A DNA stretch of 12,799 nucleotides. It comes from Nanobdellota archaeon (GTDB lineage Archaea; Nanobdellota; Nanobdellia; SCGC-AAA011-G17; GW2011-AR20). Shown here one piece after another: positions 6,988 through 12,799 of the stretch (its first letter is position 1; every line of letters starts with the position of its first letter). The stretch is from NCBI GenBank assembly GCA_018819375.1, contig JAHJQH010000097.1:1-12799 (forward strand). The letters run 5' to 3'. Made by a program: the position numbers and the translations under genes. The notes under the pieces are model-generated. The model saw nothing but the letters and a program-made list of their open reading frames with translations. It ran no database searches and was not told the origin of the DNA.

Positions 6988-8067
6988 ATGAAATCTGTAA
7001 CAATTTATACCCCGGGAAGCACAAAAGCGTATTATAATGCTTTTTATTACTTGCAAAACAAAAGAAGATTAAAAGTAACCCTCATAAACTCAAGATTTTT
7101 CTATCAGTTATTAACAAAGATAAACAATCACTTAAGGATATTCAGGTTGATAAGAAGAATTCTTACAGGAAAATCAAACAAGGCAAAATTTGAACCATCT
7201 TGGAAAGAAATCTTCCAAAGCTTGATTTCACCAATAATTCTACTTTTTAAGAAAAACATAATTCTCGGATTCAATCCTTATGACAATATAATCTATTATT
7301 TAATTATCTTGAAATTTTTAAGAAAAAACATAATATTTGACACCTCTTGGGCGTATTGGGATACAAAAAAGTATGTAAAAAAACCGATTTTAATCAGCAG
7401 GTTTCTTTGGAAACTTTTTTTAAAAAAAACAAAAACATTCAGTTGTAATAAAACAGCACTAAACAGCCTGAAGCATTATGGCATAAAACCCTACTATCTC
7501 CCACATAGCATAAACACCGACTTATTCGGGCCTAAGGCAAAAAAAAGTAAAGAAATTAAGGTTCTTTACGTGGGGAGATTAATAAGAGAAAAAGGAATAA
7601 AAGGGATAATAAAAGCATCAGAAAAATTTCCAGAATGCACTTTCGTGTTTGTTGGAGATGGTCCATTAAAAAGAATAATAAACAAAAAAAATACGATGCA
7701 TTTGCCTTTTGTAAAAAACACGGGATTATCAGATATTTATAATTCTTCAGACATATTCATCTTAAACTCTTACTCAACCAAAAAGTGGGAAGAATGGTTT
7801 GGGATATCATTGATAGAAGCTATGTCGTGTGGTTTATCTTGCATATCTACAAATTGCGTAGGTCCAAAAGAAATAATAAAAAACAACAAGGATGGAATTC
7901 TTATACCTCAAAAGGACCAAAATGCATTAGAACACGCAATTAGGGGATTAATAAAAAATAAGCGATTAAGGGAAAAAATAGGGGAAAATGCAAGAAAAAC
8001 AGCACTTGGGTTTGATGTAAGCTATTGGTCAAGGAAAGCAGAAAACATGATCTGTGAAGATGTCTGA
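6988..8067 (+). CDS. Glycosyltransferase family 4 (GT-B, group 1)
   Basis: This is a retaining GT-B glycosyltransferase of 359 residues. The C-terminal nucleotide-sugar domain is classic: KVLYVGRLIREKGI (191-204), FVFVGDGPL (219-227), SDIFILNSY (254-262), and EWFGISLIE with the EX7E pair E269 and E277 inside EEWFGISLIEAMSCGLS. PKEIIKNNKDGILIP (293-307) follows. The N-terminal acceptor domain is divergent, very rich in K, I, F and Y, with DTSWAYW (118-124) and a basic hydrophobic stretch at 80-92 that may contact the membrane. An in-frame GTG at 6976 overlaps the methyltransferase stop (GTGA). I chose the ATG at 6988 because KSVTIYTPG is a natural first strand, but the longer start remains possible. 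The gene's end is 1 bp from the end of the convergent flippase gene, leaving no room for separate terminators. Donor sugar unknown. Confidence 0.92.
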   Translation: MKSVTIYTPGSTKAYYNAFYYLQNKRRLKVTLINSRFFYQLLTKINNHLRIFRLIRRILTGKSNKAKFEPSWKEIFQSLISPIILLFKKNIILGFNPYDNIIYYLIILKFLRKNIIFDTSWAYWDTKKYVKKPILISRFLWKLFLKKTKTFSCNKTALNSLKHYGIKPYYLPHSINTDLFGPKAKKSKEIKVLYVGRLIREKGIKGIIKASEKFPECTFVFVGDGPLKRIINKKNTMHLPFVKNTGLSDIYNSSDIFILNSYSTKKWEEWFGISLIEAMSCGLSCISTNCVGPKEIIKNNKDGILIPQKDQNALEHAIRGLIKNKRLREKIGENARKTALGFDVSYWSRKAENMICEDV

Positions 8068-8068
8068 T

Positions 8069-9577
8069 TTATTTAATGATGCTCTTTTTCAAGGCATTTA
8101 AAATTTGTTTGTCATCTTTTCTGAGAATTTTAAAAGCAAACAAGAAGAAAAGATAAAAGAGGCTTAGTAAAACAAAATAAGCCCCCCACGAAAAGATAAG
8201 CTTGTTGAAATGGATTAATTTTGAAATAAGATGTGTGCATAAAATAGCAAGGGAAATTGCAAAAATTGATTTTAGGTAAGAAAAATCAAGAAGTTTAATT
8301 TTGGTAATATGGTTTGCTTGGATAATATAGAGTAAGGCCATAACTGTAAGTGAAGAGGAAGTAGCAATAGCAGCTCCAACAACCCCGTAATTAGGAATTA
8401 ACAATAAGTTCAAGAAGAAATTAAAAACAGCACCTACAGTCATGTTAAAAAGAATCAATCTTGTTCTTTTGAATATGAGGAGTATGTTCTCAGAGTTTAT
8501 GGGAAAATAACCTATGAAGCACCCGGTAGACAGTATCATCAAGGGAATTATGGAACTAAAATAATTAGGACCGAAAAGGAGTTGGATAATTGTTTTAGAA
8601 GTAAAGATAAAAGTGGTCAAGACAAGAAGATTTATGATAAAAATCCATTTAGTAGTGGAGTAGTATAAGTGACTTAGTAAGGTCCATTTTTTCTTGGCAT
8701 AAAATTTTGTTAAGATTGGAATAAACAAGAAGGAAAAAGCATAAGGGATAATATACAAAATTTGGGCTGTCGGCATAGCAGCATTGTAGATTCCTACTTC
8801 AGACACTGTTTTAAAGTACCCTAACATCAAGGTATCAGTCCAGGAGATGAGCATAAGCAAAAAAGAGGTAAATAGCAAAGGCCAGGAAAAAGAAAAGAGT
8901 TTCCTGTACATCGGGGTATATTCAAGATTCTTATCAAGAAAATTAAAAACTTTTTTCCGAGTTATGAAAAAAGTGATTATGCCTGTGAGTATGACTCCAA
9001 TAACATAAGCAAGAGTAGGGCCAATAATCTTAAATCCAAGAGCCAAGAAAAAGATCAAGGATATTATTTTAATGAGATTCTCCCCTATATACTTGATAAC
9101 AATCTCGTATTTAACAATCTGAAATGCTTTGTTTACTTGAAAAAGGATGATGGCTAAAACATCAAATGGAATTGAGAATGAGATAATCCTGAATATGATA
9201 ACAAGTTCCGGGTTATGGAAAAATGTATTTGCCAGCCAAGGAGATAAAACAAAAGATAAAAAAGATAAGATTAAGCTCAAAAAAAGAGATATTTTTAAGG
9301 TAGTTAAGATAGTGGATTTAATCTTGGATGGATTTTGTTTGTTCTTGTAGTAAGAAACATATCTCAAAACACCCATATGCAGCCCACATAAGGATAAAGA
9401 GACAAGAACTCCAAAAAAAGCAAGACCAATAGATAAGAGACCATAAGGTTCAGTTCCTGTTCTAGCAACAATTATCCTATAGATATAACCAAAGATCTTG
9501 GAAAGAAAAATCCCTAATACAACTACCCCAGCACCTTTAAAGATTCCTTTCATAGACTTAAGCCAAGAGTCTTCCAT
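8069..9577 (-). CDS. Polysaccharide flippase (PST/Wzx type, MOP superfamily)
   Basis: This is an integral membrane transporter that would flip a lipid-linked oligosaccharide across the cytoplasmic membrane. The 502-residue, almost wholly hydrophobic protein has a run of segments consistent with 12-14 transmembrane helices. It begins with the typical KGAGVVVLGIFLSKIFGYIYR region (about 14-34), followed by ARTGTEPYGLLSIG. Internal motifs such as LGYF and the repeated hydrophobic halves fit the Polysacc_synt/MATE-like fold. A basic segment, LRKDDKQILNALKKS, ends the protein. The frame opens at a TTG at 9598, but a TATA box centred 26 nt before the ATG at 9577 makes that ATG the start of a leaderless message; the TTG lies only about 5 nt from that box. 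It is the only transporter gene in the window and fits a Wzx role for the glycan made by the flanking genes. Confidence 0.92.
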   Translation of the reverse strand: MEDSWLKSMKGIFKGAGVVVLGIFLSKIFGYIYRIIVARTGTEPYGLLSIGLAFFGVLVSLSLCGLHMGVLRYVSYYKNKQNPSKIKSTILTTLKISLFLSLILSFLSFVLSPWLANTFFHNPELVIIFRIISFSIPFDVLAIILFQVNKAFQIVKYEIVIKYIGENLIKIISLIFFLALGFKIIGPTLAYVIGVILTGIITFFITRKKVFNFLDKNLEYTPMYRKLFSFSWPLLFTSFLLMLISWTDTLMLGYFKTVSEVGIYNAAMPTAQILYIIPYAFSFLFIPILTKFYAKKKWTLLSHLYYSTTKWIFIINLLVLTTFIFTSKTIIQLLFGPNYFSSIIPLMILSTGCFIGYFPINSENILLIFKRTRLILFNMTVGAVFNFFLNLLLIPNYGVVGAAIATSSSLTVMALLYIIQANHITKIKLLDFSYLKSIFAISLAILCTHLISKLIHFNKLIFSWGAYFVLLSLFYLFFLFAFKILRKDDKQILNALKKSIIK

Positions 9578-9598
9578 GTTTGTATCATAAGAAAACAA

Positions 9599-9607
9599 TT
9601 TATATAT
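9599..9607 (-). promoter_or_regulatory. TATA box for leaderless flippase transcript
   Basis: On the minus strand the sequence reads ATATATAAA, centred about 26 nt upstream of the ATG at 9577. There is no SD site in front of that ATG. The spacing supports a leaderless mRNA and decides the start codon in favour of 9577 over the TTG at 9598. Confidence 0.65.
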
Positions 9608-9637
9608 TTTTGCAAAAAAGGGATAATTTCAGAAGGG

Positions 9638-9646
9638 TTTATATAT
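9638..9646 (+). promoter_or_regulatory. TATA box for leaderless radical SAM transcript
   Basis: TTTATATAT is centred about 28 nt upstream of the ATG at 9670, with no SD-like sequence between. It is divergent from the flippase promoter. The two boxes lie in a 13-base direct repeat (TTTATATATTTTT at 9599-9611 and 9638-9650), 39 bp apart. Confidence 0.6.
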
Positions 9647-9669
9647 TTTTCCAAGAGATTCCATAAATT

Positions 9670-11151
9670 ATGAAAAATGTTTTGTTAATAGGGCCTCATA
9701 ATCCGAATATAAGGACCGGTCAATACTTAGCCCCCCCTCTAGGAATACATAGAATAGCCTCTTATTTAAAGAGCAAAGGTGTGGCGAATGTTGATGTTGT
9801 CGACCCAAACTTAAGAAAGGAGGGACTATACGAAAGATTAAAATCATGTAATTATGATATAATTGGGAGTAGTCTTCTACATCCTACACTCGAACATGAC
9901 TTAAGGATTATTTTTGATGTAGAAGATATACAACCAAATGCTCTTAAGATAATTGGTGGTCAGGGAGCATCGTTTAATTATGAAGAAATTCTTAAAAAAA
10001 CACCTGCGGGTATTGTGGTTAGAGGTTATGGAGAAAAAACATTAGAAAATATTCTTGGACACGAAGGCGAGTTGAGGGATATTCCAGGAATACATCTAAA
10101 ACAAAATGGAAAGATTTATTCAACACCTCTCCTAAAAAAGATGAGTGTTGAAGAATTTAAGGAGATTTCTCTATGTTTATCTTTTGAAAATATTCCTTAC
10201 AATAATTATTGGAAATATATGGCAGAACAATATGGTGGAGAACACTTAAAAGCTATGAAAAACGAAGGAATGGTAAAAACAATCAGGCTTATGACTTCCA
10301 ATTATTGTCCGATGGGATGCACATTTTGTTCTTCCACTAATTTCTTGGATGAAGCAAGTGAAGAAAAACAAAAACTCTTGCAATTAACATCTAAGGAGAT
10401 TATTTCTTTAATAAAAAAAGCCATACGGGCTTATCCAGAAACCACCGCATTTTACTTTAATGACGATAATTTTATGTTAGACAAGAAAAGAAATGAGGAA
10501 TTCTATAAATCAATGCAAACATTTGATGGAAAATATAATCTGATGTGTATGGGAAGGGTGGACAATGTTGATTATGATACCTTAAAAAAAATGAAAAAAG
10601 CTGGTTTTAAGATTGTTTTCTATGGTGTAGAAACTTTCTCAAGTTCATTGGCAAAAGACATTAAAAAAACAAGAAGGGATGATTACGAAAAGGTATCCAG
10701 GAAAGCAATTTTGGATACTTTAAGAGTTGGATTAGTATCTCAATCGTCTTTGATGTTATTCCTGCCAAGTTCTACAGAAAAAGATTTAAACATCACAATT
10801 GAAAATTCAGTTGATTTGATGGAACAAGGAGCGAGAATTACAATATTTCCCTATATAGAAGCTTATTCAGGAGCCGAAATAACAAAAAATCATAGGTTGA
10901 GTTACAATGAATTTACAATAAAGGACAAACATTTTAAATTCCCTTATCTTGTGTTGCCTGATGACCCAAATATTGAAGAATTAGCAAGAAAATCCATTAA
11001 TTTGAAAGAAAGATTAAATGACAAGTTTAGGAGCAGGTTTGGCTCAAGAATAGCTCAGCCAATAGACTCATTGAATCTGTTTAAGGCCATATACACACAA
11101 TTGGGAAAATCAACAAAAAAAATAGAGAAGGTTATTAAGAGATTAGCATAA
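9670..11151 (+). CDS. Radical SAM protein with N-terminal B12-binding-like domain
   Basis: This 493-residue protein has the class B layout of cobalamin-binding radical SAM enzymes. The N-terminal Rossmann-like part starts VLLIGPHNPN (4-13), has PPLGIHRIASYLKSKG (22-37) and VDVVDPN (41-47), and ends with IIGGQGA (94-100) and VVRGYGEKTLENIL (116-129). This is the usual G-G-x-h ... GExE pattern of these domains. The radical SAM core begins TSNYCPMGCTFCSS, with cluster cysteines C213, C217 and C220 (CX3CX2C). YFNDDNFMLD (about 252-261) and FYGVETFSS follow, matching beta-strand motifs of the TIM barrel. I see no DxHxxG cobalamin motif in the N-terminal domain; many members of this family lack it too. 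Substrate unknown. Relatives do C- and P-methylations, ring closures and other radical rearrangements. Its position beside a flippase and between glycosyltransferase operons suggests a glycan or lipid-carrier substrate, but that is inference. Confidence 0.9.
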   Translation: MKNVLLIGPHNPNIRTGQYLAPPLGIHRIASYLKSKGVANVDVVDPNLRKEGLYERLKSCNYDIIGSSLLHPTLEHDLRIIFDVEDIQPNALKIIGGQGASFNYEEILKKTPAGIVVRGYGEKTLENILGHEGELRDIPGIHLKQNGKIYSTPLLKKMSVEEFKEISLCLSFENIPYNNYWKYMAEQYGGEHLKAMKNEGMVKTIRLMTSNYCPMGCTFCSSTNFLDEASEEKQKLLQLTSKEIISLIKKAIRAYPETTAFYFNDDNFMLDKKRNEEFYKSMQTFDGKYNLMCMGRVDNVDYDTLKKMKKAGFKIVFYGVETFSSSLAKDIKKTRRDDYEKVSRKAILDTLRVGLVSQSSLMLFLPSSTEKDLNITIENSVDLMEQGARITIFPYIEAYSGAEITKNHRLSYNEFTIKDKHFKFPYLVLPDDPNIEELARKSINLKERLNDKFRSRFGSRIAQPIDSLNLFKAIYTQLGKSTKKIEKVIKRLA

Positions 11152-11195
11152 AGGTTTATCTTAATCTAAAAATGGCTCACCAAATAAGTAAAAAG

Positions 11196-11215
11196 AAATG
11201 TTTAAATAAACATTT
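11196..11215. repeat. Inverted repeat around the TATA region of the 11231 operon
   Basis: AAATGTTT (11196-11203) and AAACATTT (11208-11215) are perfect 8-base arms separated by AAAT. The dyad covers the TATA-like sequence of the next operon, so it could be an operator for a dimeric regulator blocking TBP. In AT-rich DNA such a palindrome may also arise by chance. Confidence 0.5.
11201..11208 (+). promoter_or_regulatory. TATA-like box for the second methyltransferase operon
   Basis: TTTAAATA is centred about 26 nt before the ATG at 11231, which again predicts a leaderless or nearly leaderless transcript. The 79-bp gap after the radical SAM gene shows no clear terminator hairpin, so read-through from upstream is also possible. 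AAGGT at 11218-11222 could act as a weak SD site on a longer transcript. Confidence 0.5.
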
Positions 11216-11230
11216 AGAAGGTATAAAAAG

Positions 11231-11755
11231 ATGGAGAAAAAAGAGCTTAAATTAAATCTTGGGTGTGGGTACGATATAAGAAAAGGGTGGATAAATATCG
11301 ATCAATTCAGGGGGGAAGGAATTGATATGTGCACAGATTTAAACAAGGCACCTTATCCCTTTAAAGGAAATAGTGTTGATAGAATATATGTCAGGCTTCT
11401 CTTAGAGCATTTGACACTTCCATATCACAAATTCTTTAAGGAGATATTAAGAATCCTAAAACCAGGGGGGGTAATTGTGTTAGTGGTCCCACACTTCACA
11501 GGAAGATATGCTCAGTCAGAAGTAACCAAACTCTTTAATTATTTCTCTTTCAGACCTTGTGGGGATCGGGAATGTGATATATTCAATGATTTTCAGGAGA
11601 TAAGTCGGCATTTATCCTTTGAAAGAGATTGGTATCTTCCTTTGAATCCTTTAATAGAAAAACTTGCTAATAAATATCCTTTTGTTTATGAAAATACTAT
11701 GTTGAAGGCGTTGTTTCCAGCTTTTGAATTAAAAATTGTGTTCAAAAAGAAATAA
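11231..11755 (+). CDS. Small class I SAM-dependent methyltransferase (paralogue of 6521 gene)
   Basis: This 174-residue Rossmann-fold methyltransferase has motif I as LKLNLGCGYDI (6-16), the acidic strand-2 end NID (D24), TDLNKAPYPFKGNSVDRIYV (35-54), LLLEHL (56-61, keeping the E-H pair common in the family), RILKPGGVIVLVVPHF (74-89, post-motif strand) and a longer C-terminal half rich in aromatic residues. It shares motif layout and many identical residues with the methyltransferase at 6521 but keeps LEH and KPGG, which are altered there (LEY, KNKG). The substrate is probably a sugar on the glycan. Like its relative it sits immediately upstream of a glycosyltransferase gene, 40 bp away. Confidence 0.87.
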   Translation: MEKKELKLNLGCGYDIRKGWINIDQFRGEGIDMCTDLNKAPYPFKGNSVDRIYVRLLLEHLTLPYHKFFKEILRILKPGGVIVLVVPHFTGRYAQSEVTKLFNYFSFRPCGDRECDIFNDFQEISRHLSFERDWYLPLNPLIEKLANKYPFVYENTMLKALFPAFELKIVFKKK

Positions 11756-11779
11756 CATTCTCGGTAAAAAAAGAGAATG
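11756..11779 (+). repeat. Small hairpin in the methyltransferase-GT2 gap
   Basis: CATTCTC (11756-11762) and GAGAATG (11773-11779) can form a 7-bp stem with a 10-nt A-rich loop, directly after the stop codon at 11755 and just before the SD site of the GT2 gene. No U-tract follows, so a terminator is unlikely. It may tune mRNA stability or be chance. Confidence 0.35.
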
Positions 11780-11795
11780 AGATTTAGGGAGAAAA

Positions 11796-12743
11796 ATGCA
11801 AAAAAAAATAGATGTCTCAATAGTAATAGCAAACTATAATGGTTCAGGAATGACTAAAAAGTGTATTGGGTCCATTAGGAAATACACGGAGAAAGTGAAT
11901 TATGAAATTATTTTAATTGATGATGTCTCAAGAATGGAGGATTTCTCAAGATTAAAGAGTATAAAAAATGTAAACTTGTTCAGAAATGATAAGAATGTGG
12001 GAGAATTAGCATCCAAAAATAAGGGGATACAAAAGTCAAAGGGTAAATACATTATTATATGCGACAATGACATCTTAATAGAAGACAATGTAATAAGAAA
12101 ACTTTTTGATTATATGGAGGAGAATCCAGAAGTCGGAGTAACAGGACTGAGATTAATATTTCAAGATGGTTCATTCCAGCAAAGTCACGGCCCAATGTTT
12201 ATTGAGCCAAAAAAGTTAATAATGAATAAGATATCGAGAGTTCTGCATCCAAGGTCAAAAAAGTTGAAAAAAATAGATTGGATTTCATCTTTTGGGGCTG
12301 ATAAGAGCATACATTATACAGGACACGTCAAGGGGGCATTCTGCATGATAAGAAGAGAGGCGATAAAGAAAGTTGGGTTGATGGATGAACAATATTTTGT
12401 ATATGCAGATGAACTAGATTGGCAACATAGGATGAAAAAAGCAGGGTATGATGCTGTGCATCTCCCTTTTGGTCCTGTAATCCATTTTGGTGGAGCAACC
12501 AACAAAAGCGATATCGCAGGGATGATGAAATGGGAAAGTCATTCTTTAAAAAATTCTATTTTATTTTGCAAAAAGCACCACGGAACCTTAAACTCAATAA
12601 TATACAGAATAGCAATGTTTTTTACTTTATTGGTGAACATAATAAGGTTCAAAGAAAAGGATAAAAGGAAAATTAATGGGGCAATGATGAAGGTGTTATT
12701 CAAGAAAGTAAAAAATAATCCAATCGAACCGAGGTTGGAATGA
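11796..12743 (+). CDS. Glycosyltransferase family 2
   Basis: This 315-residue GT-A transferase has VSIVIANYNG (7-16), IILIDDVS (38-45, D42/D43 in the nucleotide site), NVGELASKNKGI (67-78), the metal-binding IICDNDILIED (87-97), VTGLRLIFQDGSFQQS (115-130), GHVKGAFCMIRREA (176-189) and FVYADELDWQHRMKKAGY (201-218) with the acidic catalytic region at D205-E206. HFGGATNKS (230-238) is the usual small-residue motif after the core. A hydrophobic segment at about 268-284 followed by basic residues may anchor it to the membrane. GGGAGA just before the ATG is the ribosome-binding site. It differs clearly from the GT2 at 3891 and is probably specific for a different linkage. It ends in a TGA that overlaps the ATG of the next reading frame (ATGA at 12740). 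Confidence 0.92.
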   Translation: MQKKIDVSIVIANYNGSGMTKKCIGSIRKYTEKVNYEIILIDDVSRMEDFSRLKSIKNVNLFRNDKNVGELASKNKGIQKSKGKYIIICDNDILIEDNVIRKLFDYMEENPEVGVTGLRLIFQDGSFQQSHGPMFIEPKKLIMNKISRVLHPRSKKLKKIDWISSFGADKSIHYTGHVKGAFCMIRREAIKKVGLMDEQYFVYADELDWQHRMKKAGYDAVHLPFGPVIHFGGATNKSDIAGMMKWESHSLKNSILFCKKHHGTLNSIIYRIAMFFTLLVNIIRFKEKDKRKINGAMMKVLFKKVKNNPIEPRLE

Positions 12744-12799
12744 AACCTTCAATGAGCACGCAAGAGAATGAAGGTCCATTTTTAGGAAGAAAAATGAAA
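12740..12799 (+). CDS. Start of a further gene (partial, hypothetical)
   Basis: An ATG at 12740 overlaps the GT2 stop as ATGA and is preceded by GAGG five bases upstream. The frame is open for all 20 codons to the window edge, reading MKPSMSTQEN at the start. No family can be recognised from so few residues. Two other in-frame ATGs (12752 and 12794) could be the real start; the last follows AGGAAG. A 7-bp inverted repeat, ACCTTCA (12745-12751) with TGAAGGT (12769-12775), followed by a T-run, offers the alternative reading that this is a terminator region. Confidence 0.4.
   Translation, partial: MKPSMSTQENEGPFLGRKMK

Noticed and set aside
9577..9598. TTG at 9598 as the flippase start
   Set aside because: A TATA box is centred 26 nt before the ATG at 9577, so a transcript would begin downstream of the TTG; the extra seven residues are unlike the family's N-terminus.
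11756..11779. Hairpin after the second methyltransferase as a terminator
   Set aside because: No U-rich tract follows, and an SD site and the GT2 gene begin immediately downstream.
1..12799. CRISPR array, tRNA/rRNA, insertion sequence or prophage content
   Set aside because: No regularly spaced repeats, no cloverleaf-like or conserved rRNA stretch and no transposase, integrase or phage structural gene was seen; intergenic gaps are all under 100 bp.

Overview
The window is part of a surface-glycan (polysaccharide, glycoprotein or glycolipid) biosynthesis locus from an AT-rich archaeon. The archaeal assignment rests on promoters. Four transcription units have TATA-like boxes centred about 26-28 nt upstream of their ATG, the signature of leaderless archaeal mRNAs. 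Genes inside operons instead carry Shine-Dalgarno-like sites or ATGA-type overlaps. The AT-rich, compact layout and gene content would fit a DPANN-type genome (Woesearchaeota or Pacearchaeota, for example), but no marker gene here fixes the lineage.

Layout: (1) 2602 down to 1, minus strand: an NAD-dependent sugar-nucleotide epimerase/dehydratase followed by a NodU/CmcH-type carbamoyltransferase that runs off the left edge. (2) Divergent from it at 2700-3830: a DegT/DnrJ/EryC1/StrS PLP-dependent sugar aminotransferase. A single palindromic TATA-like element lies between them. (3) 3891-5356: a family 2 glycosyltransferase and an RmlC-like cupin isomerase/epimerase. (4) 5406-8067: a family 9 (heptosyltransferase-like) glycosyltransferase, a small SAM methyltransferase and a family 4 glycosyltransferase, coupled by overlapping or nearly touching ends. 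(5) 9577-8069, minus strand: a polytopic polysaccharide flippase, ending 1 bp from the previous gene. (6) Divergent from it at 9670-11151: a radical SAM protein with an N-terminal B12-binding-like region. (7) 11231 to the right edge: a second small methyltransferase related to the first, a second family 2 glycosyltransferase, and the first codons of a further gene starting on an ATGA overlap.

Together the genes suggest this path. The epimerase, aminotransferase and RmlC-like enzyme make modified, probably amino-deoxy, nucleotide sugars. Four glycosyltransferases build an oligosaccharide, probably on a membrane lipid. The two methyltransferases, the carbamoyltransferase and perhaps the radical SAM enzyme decorate it. 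The flippase moves the product across the membrane. Nucleotidyltransferase and 4,6-dehydratase genes (RmlA/RmlB type) and a ligase or oligosaccharyltransferase are not in the window. I see no tRNA, rRNA, CRISPR array, insertion sequence or phage gene. All intergenic stretches are under 100 bp, so there is no long gene-free region. The most unusual parts are the radical SAM gene beside the flippase, the two methyltransferase-glycosyltransferase pairs, and a GT9 enzyme in an apparent archaeon.
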